Source of the DNA: Conchocele bisecta
Lineage: Eukaryota; Mollusca; Bivalvia; Lucinida; Thyasiridae
DNA length: 64,000 nucleotides
Direction of reading: 5' to 3'
NCBI GenBank assembly: GCA_029237695.1
Contig: CM055266.1
Coordinates: 112,609,370 to 112,673,369, forward strand
The notes beneath the pieces are model-generated. The model saw only the letters and a list, made by a program, of their open reading frames with translations, ran no database searches and was not told the origin of the DNA. The stretch's first letter is position 1; each line of letters starts with the position of its first letter. Made by a program: the position numbers and the translations under genes. This document shows, one piece after another, positions 53,706 through 64,000 of the stretch.

Positions 53706-56700
53706 ATTGTCAGAATGTTGGGCAATAAGAATGGTCGTTTGGACCATTCTTATTACCCAACATTCTGACAATTTTGACAATTCTTATTGCCCAACATTCT
53801 GACAATTTCGACAATTCTTATTGCCCAAAATTCTGACAATTTCGACCATTTGTATTGCCCAACATTCCGACAATTTCGACCATTCTTATTGCCCAACATT
53901 CTGACAATTTCGACCATTCTTATTTGCCAGCATTCTGACAATTCCTACCATTTTTATTTGCCAGCATTCTGACAATTTCGACCATTCTTATTTTCCAGCA
54001 TTCTGACAATTTCGACCATTCTTAGTTGCCAGCATTCTGACAATTTCTCCCATTCTTATTTGCCAACATTCTGGCAATTTTGACTATTCTTATTTGCCAG
54101 CATTCTGACAATTTCGACCATTTTTATTTGCCAGCATTCTGACAATTTCGACCATTCTTATTTGCCAGCATTCTGACAATTTCTCCCATTCTTATTTGCC
54201 AACATTCTGACAATTTTTACCCTTCTTATTGCCCAACATTCTGACAATTTCGACCATTTGTATTGCCCAACATTCTGACAATTTCGACCATTCTTAAAGC
54301 CCAATATTCTGACAATTTCTCCCATTCTTATTTGCCAACATTCTGACAATGTCGACCATTCTTATTTGCCAGCATTCTGACAATTTCGACCATTCTTATT
54401 TGCCAGTATTCTGAAAATTTCGACCATTCTTATTTTCCAACATTCTGACAATTTCGATCATTCTTAGTTGCCAGCATTCTGACAATTTCTCCCATTCTTA
54501 TTTGCCAACATTCTGGCAATTTTGACTATTCTTATTTGCCAGCATTCTGACAATTTCGACCATTTTTATTTGCCAGCATTCTGACAATTTCTCTAATTCT
54601 TATTTGCCAACATTCTGACAATTTTTACCCTTCTTATTGCCCAACATTCTGACAATTTCGACCATTTGTATTGCCCAACATTCTGACAATTTCGACCATT
54701 CTTAAGGCCCAATATTCTGACAATTTCGACCATTTTCATTTGCCAGCATTCTGACAATTTCTCCCATTCTTATTTGCCAGAATTCTGACAATTTTGACCA
54801 TTCTTATTTGTCAGCATTCTGACAATTTCGACCATTCTTATTTGCCAGCATTCTGACAATTTCTCCCATTTTTATTTGCAAATGTTCTGACAACTTCGAC
54901 CATTCTTATTTTCCAGCATTCTGACAATTTCGACCATTCTTAGTTTCCAACATTCTGACAATTTCTTCCATTCTTATTTGCCAACATTCTGACAATTTCG
55001 ACCATTCTTATTTTCCAACATTCTGACAATTTCGACATTTCTTATTTGCCAGTATTCTGACCATTTCGACCATTCTTATTTGCCAGCATTCTGACAATTT
55101 CGACCATTTTTATTTGCCAGCATTCTGACAATTTCGACCATTCTTATTTGCAAACATTTTGGCAATTTCGACTATTCTTATTTGCCAGCATTCTGACAAT
55201 TTCGACCATTTTTATTTGCCAGCATTCTGACAATTTCGACCATTCTTATTTGCCAGCATTCTGACAATTTCTCCCATTCTTATTTGCAAACATTTTGGCA
55301 ATTTCGACTATTCTTATTTGCCAGCGTTCTGACAATTTCGACCATTTTTATTTGCCAGCATTCTGACAATTTCTCCCATTTTTATTTGCCAGCATTCTGA
55401 CAATTTCTCCCATTCTTATTTGCCAGCATTCTGACAATTTCTCCCATTCATATATGCCAGCATTCTGACAATTTCGACCATTCTTATTTGCCAGAGTTCT
55501 GACAATTTCGACCATTCATATTTGCCAAAATTCTGACAATTTTGATCATTCTTATTTGCCAAAAAGTTTCTGGCAATTTTTCGACCATTCTTAGTTTGCA
55601 GCCTTTCTGACAATTTCGACCATTCTTATTTGTTTTTTTTTACCAGCATTTTCTGACAATTTCCTCCCATTCTACCACCCCCCCCCTTCTTTGCCAGAAT
55701 TCAGACAATTTCGACCATTCTTATTTGTTCAGCATTTTCTGACAATTTTCGACATTCTTATTGCCAGCATTTCAACAATTTCTCCCATTCTTATTTGCAA
55801 ACGTTCTGACAATTTTCGACCATTCGACAGTATTTCTGTTCATTACGCCATTCTTAGTGCCACCTTCTGACATTTTCTCCAATTCTTAATTTTGCCAAAC
55901 ATTCTTACAATTTCAACATTATTTGCCAAACATTCCTGTTTCAATTTCAACCAATTCTAGTTTTGTCATTCATTTCCTGACAAGGTTCTCCCATTCTTAT
56001 ATGCCAACATTCTGACAATTTCGACCCAGTCTTATTTTGGCCAACTTTCTTTCAATTTCCGATCATTTTCTTATTTGCCAGCAATTTCTGACGAATTTTG
56101 TCGACCATTTTCTGATTTTGCCAGCATTTGACAATTTCTCCCATTATTATTTGAATTGTTCTGACACTTGAACCATTTTTCCTTATCTTGCCAGCAATTT
56201 TCTGACCATTTCGGACCATTCTTCGTTTCCCAACATTTCTGAACCAATTTTTCAATTCTTATTGCCACATTTGACGCAATTTCTCTACCCTTCTTATTTT
56301 CCAACATTCTGACAATTTCGACTTTTTTATTTGCCAGTTTTAATTTTGACCTTTCAGCACCATTCCGTAATTTGCCTGCAATTTCTGAACAATTTCGACC
56401 ATTTTTATTTGACCGCAAAATTCTGACAATTTCGACCTTTCTTTTTTTTGCAAACATTTATTGGCAATTTTCGACTTTATTCTTATTTGCAGCATTCTGA
56501 CAATTTCGACCATTTTTTTTTGCCAGATTTGACCATTTCGAACCATTCTTATTTGCCAAAGCATTCTCTGACAATTTCGACCAGTCTTAGTTGCCAGATT
56601 GTTGTACAAATTTCTCCCAATTCTTATTTGCAAAAATTTGGCAATTTCGATATTCTTATTGGCCAGCGTTCTGAACAATTTCGACATTTTTATTTGCCAG

Positions 56701-58200
56701 CATTTGACAATTTCTCCATTTTATTTGCCAGCATTCTGACAATTTCTCCATTCTTATTTGCCTGCATTCTGACAATTTTCTCCCAAATTCCATTATGCCC
56801 AGATTCTGACAATTTCTCGACCATTCTTATTTGCCAGCGTTTCTGACAATTCGAAACCATTTTCATATTTGCCAAAAATTATGGACCAATTTTGATCATT
56901 CTTATTTGCCAAAATTCTGGCAATTTCGACCTCCTTTTAAAATTTGCCAGCAATTTCTGACCAATTTCGGACATTCTTATTTGCCAGCATTCTGACCAAT
57001 TTCCTCCCAGTTTATTTGCCAGAATTCTTACAATTTCGGACCAATTTATTATTTGTCAGCATTCCCTGAACAATTTCGGATTCCTTTTTATTTAGCCAAG
57101 CATTCTGACAATTTTCCGGCATTTTATTTGCCAAAGTTTCTGGACCAATTTTCGACCATTCTTAATTTTCCTGTATTCCTGAACATTTTTCGACATTCTT
57201 AGTTGCAACATTTCTGACAATTTCTACCATTCATTATTTGCCAACATGTTGACAATTTCACAATTCTTATTTGCCAACATTTTGACAATTTAACCATTTT
57301 AGTTGTCCAGCATTCTTGACAAGTTCTCCCATTTTATTTGCCAACGGTTTCTGGAAATTTCGACTTTTTCTTATGTGCCATCAATTTCTGACCAATTTTC
57401 GACCATTTTCAATTTGCCAGCATTTCTGGACAATTTTCCCATTCTTATTTGCCAAGCATTTCTGACCAATTGTCGACCAGTTCTAAGTTGCCCCAGAATT
57501 CTAATCAATTGCGACAATTCTTATTTTCCAACACATTCTGACATTTCGACATTTTTATTTGCTTGATTCTGACAGAAATTCTTATTTGCCAGCATTCTGG
57601 ACAATTTCTCCAATTCTATTTGCCAACAATTCTGACAATTTCGATTCAGTTTATTTGCCAGCAGTCTGACAATTTCAAATCCTTTCGTATTTGCTAGCAT
57701 TGGACAATTTTGACCATTCTTTATTTGCCAAATTTGCCAATTTCGACCATTTTCTTAGTTGCCAGCATTCTGACAATTTCGACAACTTCTTATTTTGCAC
57801 ATTTGACAATTCGACCATTCTTATGTGCCAACTTTTTACAATTTCGATCATTCTTATTTGCCAGCATTCTGACGATTTCGACCATTCTTATTTGCCAGCA
57901 TTCTGGCAATTTCGACCATTCTTATTTGCCAGCATTCTAACAATTTCGACCATTCTTATTTACTAGCATTCTGAGAATTTTGACAATTCTTTTTTGCCAA
58001 CATTCTGACCATTTCGACCATTCTTATTTCGACCATTCTTATTTGTCAGCATTCTGACAATTTCGACCATTCTTATTTACCAGCATTCTGATAATTTCGA
58101 TCATTCTTATTTGCCAGCATTCGGACTATTTCGACCATTCTTACTTGCCAACATTCTGACAATTTCGACCATTCTTGTTTGCCAGCATTCTCACAATGCC
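53706..58200 (+). repeat. 34-bp satellite array, about 130 units
   Basis: Head-to-tail units of GCCAGCATTCTGACAATTTC plus GACCATTCTTATTT. It opens with one inverted unit, making a hairpin at 53706-53765 as in copy A. Common variants are CCCAACATTC for CCAGCATTC and TCTCCCATT for TCGACCATT, often alternating. Units from about 55560 to 57840 are full of small insertions and deletions, unlike both edges. All ORFs here are repeat artefacts. Confidence 0.95.
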
Positions 58201-58427
58201 AGAACTACACCATTTTATTCAACTGTATTACCGTTTATTACACACGTGGCGCATCAAACGTATTGTATCTATTTTGTGGTTAGGATGTGCCAAATATTGC
58301 AGTTCCTATCTACTTAATGCAATATTAATGGGCCGTTGTAGCATCTCACCTTCGCGTTTAGACATACCGCAATTTGGACTGGCATCTCGACTAGATGCCA
58401 ATCTCAGTATTTATTTCCTGTAACCTA

Positions 58428-58687
58428 TTTCACCAACATTTTAAAGTATACTTGTCTTGCTATTGAGGGAGAAATTTTAAATATAAGGACTCATTTATTA
58501 ATTTTAATATAATGGCTGTGATAATGTAATAAAGTCATTATAATAATTCTTCATACTTTTAATCATCAAATATATGCAGTCGTTAGTTCTATATGAAATA
58601 CATGTAATACATTTCATGAAATATAAATGAGTATTCCCTACTTAGCTATATAAGTATGCTTAGCAATCTTGGTGAAATCGGCTACTG
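58428..58687. mobile_element. MITE family G, copy B
   Basis: The left end CTGTAACCTATTTCACC is intact here, and the right end is GTGAAATCGGCTACTG. The left arm of the central hairpin is largely deleted (it goes from ATATAATGGC to TGTGATAATG). Confidence 0.8.
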
Positions 58688-59029
58688 GATAAAATGTATC
58701 TATGAGCCTCGAGCTATTCTAGACACATCATGACATTATTGTGTAAAATTATTACCCCGAAAACAAAATTCCAATAGATGTACTAATGATTCTATGGCGC
58801 CGAAAAACCTTCATTCCGCATTTGATAGACATTGTTTTCTTCGACATGTACATCATTACGCAGATGCAACAATCACTTTATACCCAGGCCGAGCATAGGC
58901 AACGGAGACTTAGACACATCAGGAAATCGGTGTCTAATTCTCGCCTCCCGTATTTAAGTTATATCTGGCTCCGAGGTGAAAGCAGCCTTTGTCTGTAGAG
59001 TACATGAAAACAGGACTGGCTGACTTGTA

Positions 59030-59233
59030 CAATGGAACCCCTCTAAACCGGACACAAATAAAAGTTAATTGTAATCGGGTTCATTGCCATTTATCTCCGC
59101 TGAGTATGTCTATTCGTGATCGCAGCACCCACGCGTGTCTTGGAGTAGTTGTCTGTCTGTTTTACAGTGGAACCTCTCTAAACAGGACACCCTGGGGACC
59201 TCCCAGGGTGTCCGGTTTAGAGAGATTCCACTG
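59030..59233. mobile_element. pogo/Tigger-like MITE family C, copy B
   Basis: CAATGGAACCCCTCTAAACC at the left and GGTTTAGAGAGATTCCACTG at the right, TA both sides; the inner hairpin is kept. Orthologous in position to 50584-50792. Confidence 0.85.
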
Positions 59234-59308
59234 TATGTGAACATCTAGGTTCCTCGTCGGTGAATTTTATGCCTACTATTCCCTCATCCCGGGATCTGTT
59301 GTCGTCTA

Positions 59309-59864
59309 TAGTCTGTTTCACGAAAGCTGCCCAAATTTTACGGCCATATAAACAATTCGAAAACAATATTTTTTTCGATAATATTAAATGTTATCAAAAT
59401 TTAAGAATGAGCCTTCTTTTTATTTCGTGAAATTCGGTCAAATATTGGTTTTATTACGAAAAATTGATTTGTCTATGGGAATTTAACATGGGGGGAAAAG
59501 TGGTAAGGAGTCAAAAAACGAAAATTTTTGAAAATTGACTCCGAAACCTGACTAGATAGCTTGGATATGATCTAACTAAGAAAACAAAAGTTAAATTTAA
59601 AAAATCGGTCCAGTATTTCTAAAATTCAAAAAAATTTCCCCATGTTAAAACCCCATAGACATCTTCACGGAGTGAATATGTCTATGGGGATTTAACATGG
59701 GGAAATTTTATTTTCGCAATAAAATCAATATTTGACCAAATTTCACGAAATAAAAAGAAGGCTCATTCTTAAATTTTCCTTTAATTTAATATTATCGAAA
59801 AAAACATTGTTTTTGAATTGTTTATATAGCCGTAAAATTTGGGCAGCTTTCGTGAAACAGACAG
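59309..59864. mobile_element. MITE family E, complete; TA target shown by empty site
   Basis: Ends AGTCTGTTTCACGAAAGC and CTTTCGTGAAACAGACAG. Copy A reads GTCGTCTAATTCCCATG (50858-50874) uninterrupted. Copy B has GTCGTCTA, the element, then TAATTCCCATG, so TA is the target. The interior is a long imperfect inverted repeat with the core CATAGACATCTTCACGG / AATATGTCTATGGGG. No ORF. Confidence 0.85.
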
Positions 59865-60260
59865 TAATTCCCATGCATCATGTTTCATGTATGCAAAACC
59901 ACAATACAACGTTAACCTGCTGCCACCTTTGCCTGAAAATAAGTGAATTGCCAAGTCTATATATTTACATGCCTGCCTTAACAAATGCCACGAATATTGG
60001 TTTGGACACGTGTTCTGCGGTTGCAATCAATGTTTGTAGTGTTGTATTATGCCAACAGAATATGCTACTTTCGCCATTAATGTTTTGTACGAGGTTTATA
60101 GTCGTTAAGAGGTTAAACCTGCGAACTGGTACCTCCACATCATAGACTTTGAGTCGACAATCCAGATAATAACACAGTATGCGCACAACGGGGCCCGTCA
60201 TACATCGTGCTCGTAACAACTGTCATTATTATCTAATATCTACACGTTTCCTCTGTGCTA

Positions 60261-60471
60261 CTGGGGCCCGTTTCACTAAACTTCGTACGACTAAAATATT
60301 CATAAGTGCACATTTAGGATCGTCTGGAAATTTCAATTGATGGATTTACATTTATTGAACATATGCTAATTGTGTACAAGAAAAAAGTGTTAATGTAACA
60401 TTTACAGACTATCATCATTTTTCAATTACGAACATTTTAGTCATACGAAGTTTAGTGAAACGGTCCCCCTG
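60261..60471. mobile_element. MITE family F copy
   Basis: CTGGGGCCCGTTTCACTAAA at the left and TTTAGTGAAACGGTCCCCCT at the right. The second palindrome arm is deleted after TTGAACATATGC. Confidence 0.8.
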
Positions 60472-60659
60472 GACTCGTGTTTGCAACATTGCCTGAGACT
60501 GACCGGTCTTGGCCAATGAAATTGCTAGATTTCGAGTGTGATTTTCGGGAACGTATTCAGAAAACTTGAGTTGTGTCTGAAATCTGAAATTTATTATATG
60601 TTGTTTTTTTCTCAAAAGGTTCTCAATGTTTATGTACGAACATCCACTGATTTGGGATA

Positions 60660-60895
60660 CTGGGGGCTGTTTCACTAAACTTCGTAAGACTAAAATATTC
60701 CTAAGTGTATATTTAGTATCGTCTGTAAATTTCAATTGACGGATTTACGTTTATTGAACATAGGCTGCATGCTCAATAAATGCAAATCCAATAACTATTT
60801 ACAAGAAAACAAAGTTCATGTGAAATTTACAGGTTATAATAATTTTGCACTGACGAACAGTTTAGTCGTACGAAGTTTAGTGAAACGACCCCCTG
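60660..60895. mobile_element. MITE family F copy at the B/C junction
   Basis: CTGGGGGCTGTTTCACTAAA at the left and TTTAGTGAAACGACCCCCTG at the right; the palindrome is reduced (GGCTGCATGCTCAATAAATG). A 30-bp remnant of the same right end stands at the A/B junction (51083-51112). Confidence 0.8.
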
Positions 60896-60900
60896 GTCAG

Positions 60901-61170
60901 CTACACTACCACTTGCTCTAATCTTGCCAATATTTGCCTTTTCTATTTCAAAATTCTGCAACATTGTGCTTGAAATCATGCGGCTTGATTGTCTGAGCCT
61001 GAGCTGTGCTACAGCTCAGGCTCAGACAATCAAGCTGCATGATTGCTGCTAGTTGGGCGTCCCAATAGACGTGTGTCTTATTCTGGGTCAGATAAATATT
61101 TTGAGAATCGCAAATATGTTCAATATATGGGGCGATCAGAAACGTTGACATCAGTAGCCTACTGCACGAA
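60901..61170 (+). repeat. Segmental duplication, start of copy C (MITE H)
   Basis: CTACACTACCACTTGCTC onwards repeats the start of copy B through the H hairpin and GAAACGTTGACATCAG. Similarity stops near 61165 after GTAGCCTACTGCACG, without the right H terminus. Confidence 0.8.
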
Positions 61171-61328
61171 AGAAAACACCTGTAATAAAACGATATTGTA
61201 TGATTTCTAGTGCATACTCTCACGTGTTAATGTAGAGCCATCATACGTCACCCATATTCTGAGTGCTAGTTTTGTCCCCACTTCATTAGGAAAAACAGGC
61301 ATGGTAGGGTATGGAGGTAGGATAAATT

Positions 61329-61398
61329 ACTTAGACCACGATTGTCCGCATGTACGATCGATTATCGATCGTACATGTGGACAATCGTGATCTAAGTA
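61329..61398. repeat. 70-bp palindrome
   Basis: ACTTAGACCACGATTGTCC, CATGTACGATCGAT and complement, with a TATCGA-type centre. No further copy noticed. Confidence 0.75.
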
Positions 61399-61798
61399 CA
61401 ACACAGAAGCCGATTAGTCTCATATGCTGAAGCGAGAATTTTGAAATACAATTAAAAAAAAAAGTAAAAAAGAAACTGATGGATAGATACCCCCTGGTTA
61501 GACTGCGTTGTTACAATGGCGCACGTATACGGTTCAAGAACAGACGTTTACTATCCATATTTACTGACATCATGATAATTTCTCCGTACAGATTCCGTCT
61601 GATTTCCTAGGCGGTAGATTATTCAATAAAATTCACATTTTACGCTCCTTTGAAAGAATTATTACCCACGGTGTTACACAAAGCAGATACTGGTAATTTA
61701 AAATTGGCATATCTAACGGAGACTATTGAGGACGATTGCACATTTGGTTAACCAAACTACCAACAGCATTCCGGCGTATGCACCCGACTACTCGTATA
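61399..61798. other. No gene recognised
   Basis: AT-rich with a poly-A run at 61451-61470; no ORF or shared repeat. Confidence 0.3.
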
Positions 61799-62257
61799 TG
61801 TGGCTGAGACTGGAGAAAGGGGCATATGGGATTTGTGACCAGTGTAGATCGATCCTGTTGCAATAGCACACTCTTGCTGCTTGATAACGCTCTACAATGG
61901 AACCACTCTAAACCGGACACGATGGGGACGTCATTGTGATTAATTTAGACGAGTTTCACTCTAATTTAGTTCATTGTCGTGACTGTTCATGATTGGAAAT
62001 TACACAAAGTGTTCATGAAGTGCTTAATTACAGTGGAACCTCTCTAAACCGGACACCCGGGGAGGTCCCGGGTGTCCGGTTTAGAGAAGTTCCACTGTAT
62101 ATCTCACCGTGTGTCCGTGTAGAGAGGTTCCACTATGTATTGCTCACTCGAAGCATAATGGATGTTTCATTGATGGAATGCGAACAGTGCAGATACTGAC
62201 CTGGATCTACACTGGTTGCAAAATCCATAAGCCCTATTTATCCAGTCACAGCCACAT
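61799..62257. mobile_element. MITE family A copy split by family C
   Basis: TGTGGCTGAGACTGGAGAAA at the left and TTATCCAGTCACAGCCACA at the right. Family C at 61895-62134 interrupts it between GATAACGCTC and TGTATTGCTC, the same place where B interrupts the copy at 19.7 kb. Confidence 0.85.
61895..62134. mobile_element. pogo/Tigger-like MITE family C nested in A
   Basis: CAATGGAACCACTCTAAACC at the left and TAGAGAGGTTCCACT at the right, bordered by TA. A complete inner C hairpin with TA borders lies at 62032-62098. Confidence 0.85.
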
Positions 62258-62504
62258 ATTCAACACCCACCACTTTGCGTATTTTATGAAACCAGCATCT
62301 ACGAGGGACTTTTAAAGGGCTCCAATATGAATTGCAACGTTTTAATGCTCATGTAAAAACTTTTCATATTTTGACATTCCAATTCACACTACATTTTGGT
62401 GATAAATGTTGGGTCACTCTGATAAACATTTCCTACATAATCCGTTATTGAAACAGTGCAGTCCTGACACGGTGGGGCAATTTTGACTTGACGTCAGCGT
62501 CATG

Positions 62505-62567
62505 CGGATTTACATTTATTGAGCATAGGCTGCATAAGCAGCCTATGCTTAATAAATATAAATCCAT
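62505..62567. repeat. Solo core palindrome of MITE F
   Basis: GGATTTACATTTATTGAGC, CATAGGCTGCAT and complement, with no outer F ends. Like the solo G core at 13881, this suggests the hairpin cores can exist alone. Confidence 0.75.
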
Positions 62568-62666
62568 CAATGATGTCGCGTACACGTGACAGAGCGCAGA
62601 TCGTAAATCTACTAAAAAAACAGGTAATAACTACATCGCTAAAACTCTAGACCTCATCGATCTACA

Positions 62667-63134
62667 TACACAATCGCCTGCATTAACTTTGCCGAGATTT
62701 CAAAGTTTCTCAACATCTATTGGCAATCTCAACTCGCAATCAAGAATTTTGATAGAACTCTAGCACAACTCAGGATCAGCCAATCAAGTTGCTTGATTTT
62801 AAGCAAAATGTTCAAGCAGTTTGGTAGAGTCCGAGTTATAGCACAGCTTAGGCTCAGTCAATCAAGCTGCTTTATTTCAAGCTCAAGCACATTATTTTTA
62901 AATAAAAAAGACAAATATTGAAAATATCACTGGCGGTGTTGTATTAAACTTGCTTTGTGTGCATCGCAACTCGCAATCAAGGATTTTGATAGCCTGAGCC
63001 TGAGCTGTAGCACAACTCAGGCTCAGAAAATTAAGCTACTTGATTTCAAGCACAAGCACAGTATTTTTTAAATATAACAGACAAATATTCGCAAGATTAC
63101 TGGCGGTGGTGTATTAAACTTGCTTTCTGTGCAT
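62667..63134. mobile_element. MITE family H, rearranged, next to the exon
   Basis: The left end CGCCTGCATTAACTTTGCCG and right end GCAAGATTACTGGCGGTGG are H termini. The interior holds two diverged hairpin cores and two copies of the right end. Each right end is followed by the intron phrase GTATTAAACTTGCTTT (62941-62956 and 63111-63126), so a 170-bp block including host flank was duplicated. Confidence 0.7.
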
Positions 63135-63142
63135 TGTTTCAG

Positions 63143-64000
63143 CCGGCATTGGGAGCGACTGGAAAACAGTGCAGTCTAGAACTGGAAGTTCAACAACTGA
63201 AGCGGGAACTCTACGACAACACCGAGCGAGAGGCAGACATAAAAGACCACATGAAGTTTATCGAGGATGACACGAAAACGCTGAGAAAGAAAGTCCGGGA
63301 CCTCGAGGACGAGAACGATAACTTAAGCACGCAGTTGAAGAAAATATCCGTGCAGCAGGCGGCGGCTTTTAAATCTTCCGGAAGTACGGATGGCGGTGAC
63401 GTAGATTCAGTGGAAACGGAAATAGAATTAAAGATTCAGTTTGAGTTGACGGAGAAAGAGTTATCGGTTGTTAAAAAGAAGATGGCGGACCTGGAGGAGG
63501 AGAATGAAATGCTTCACGAGGACATGTTCCTGCTGGAGAGAAAGGTCAAGGACAAGGACCAGCTGTTGCAGATAATGCCTGCGCCGTCGTCGCCTAACGC
63601 CTACTATGAGGACAAGATGAAGGAGTATGAAAAACAAGCGAATGACTTCAGATCTAAACTTCTGGAAAAGGAGAAGGACATAGAGCAACTTTATGGAACG
63701 CGTCAGGGTAAACGGTTACGGAAAACGAAGTCGCTGGATTCTGACTCGGATTATAATCAAGTGGTTGATCTCAAACGGCAGTTGGAATTAACTCAGCAGG
63801 AGTCAAGTGTGCTTAGAGACAAGATCGTAACGTTGGAAAAGGACAACGAAAATCTTGTCAATGAGTGTGACAAATTGAAAGAATCACAAGAAAATGACAC
63901 GTGGCAGCCCTTAACAGCATTGGCCGTGGCTTACGTTGACACCGAAAACGAGACACAGTTACGAGAACAAATTACTGAAATGGAAAACACCAATAGCTTG
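63143..64000 (+). CDS. Coiled-coil protein exon (MTCL/SOGA-like?), partial
   Basis: A single open frame of 286 codons runs from the acceptor (TTTCTGTGCATTGTTTCAG, ending 63142) to the window edge, so the exon is at least 858 bp and incomplete at both protein ends. It is an internal exon; no start is expected. Composition is rich in E, K, D, L and Q with heptad spacing. Segments ELEVQQLKRELYDNTERE, TLRKKVRDLEDENDNL, VVKKKMADLEEENEMLHE and VVDLKRQLELTQQE each fit a coiled coil. They are broken by linkers (SSGSTDGGDVDS; APSSPNAYY; a basic KRLRKTKSLDSDSD). The repeated LR-KK-LE-EN pattern recalls microtubule cross-linking factor 1/SOGA proteins, which bundle microtubules. Other long coiled-coil proteins are possible. 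Higher GC and synonymous-looking codon choice separate it from the surrounding repeats. Confidence 0.8.

Larger units (their letters stand above)
51116..60900 (+). repeat. Segmental duplication, copy B (expanded)
   Basis: Repeats the copy A order from MITE H to the C element and tail, but is about 9.8 kb. Differences: no G in H; a 75-bp inversion split by an insertion (51652-52310); no 48.12-48.87 insertion; a new 413-bp insertion at 52902-53314; satellite grown to 53706-58200; MITE E inserted at 59309-59864; extra MITE F copies before the junction with copy C. Confidence 0.85.

Noticed and set aside
56052..56875. Several minus- and plus-strand ORFs of 60-130 codons
   Set aside because: All lie in the 34-bp satellite and are repeat translations.
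53706..58200. Regular 34-bp repeats resembling a CRISPR array
   Set aside because: The units are head-to-tail without spacers, units drift in sequence, and the surrounding genome is eukaryotic.

Overview
The window looks like a piece of a large, AT-rich, repeat-dense metazoan genome, most likely a mollusc and probably a bivalve. The clues are the very high density of short non-autonomous DNA transposons (MITEs), a decayed RNase-H-bearing LINE, retroelement copies with (CAAA)n tails, and long non-coding stretches before a spliced exon. The phylum call is an inference from repeat style; no species-diagnostic gene is present. No prokaryotic operons, tRNA, rRNA or CRISPR arrays are visible.

Only one convincing host-gene segment is present: an open, lysine/glutamate-rich coiled-coil exon at 63143-64000 (+) that starts at a good 3' splice site and runs off the window. 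It most resembles the microtubule cross-linking factor/SOGA coiled-coil family, and this call is tentative. The sequence upstream is intron or intergenic DNA built mostly from repeats.

Layout. 0-20 kb: MITEs of about ten families, several nested, with two copies of a (CAAA)n-tailed retroelement at 15 and 23 kb. 20-24 kb: a 41-bp minisatellite, a C-rich tract and a richer stretch with two possible signal-peptide-like ORFs. 25-33 kb: a minus-strand, I-group-like LINE with Gag zinc knuckles, AP endonuclease, reverse transcriptase and RNase H, broken by frameshifts. It is flanked by 235-bp tandem repeats on the 3' side and duplicated blocks on the 5' side. 33-46 kb: pogo/Tigger-like MITEs with TA target sites, TTAA-flanked piggyBac-like MITEs, foldback elements, long palindromes and a (GAAT)n microsatellite. 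47-61 kb: a tandem segmental duplication, with copy A about 4.1 kb, copy B about 9.8 kb and the start of copy C. Copy B has been remodelled by insertions, a small inversion and a 4.5-kb expansion of a 34-bp satellite that is only two or three units long in copy A. 61-64 kb: more nested MITEs, a local duplication touching the splice acceptor, then the coiled-coil exon.

The most interesting structures are: (1) a foldback transposon family, four copies here, whose interior is two opposed arrays of a 21-bp unit and whose ends carry inverted repeats with apparent 6-bp target duplications; (2) the paralogous before/after pair for satellite birth at 49.7 kb versus 53.7-58.2 kb; (3) filled/empty sites inside the duplication that fix the target choice of several MITE families; (4) two unrelated MITEs inserted at the same position of two copies of a third MITE.
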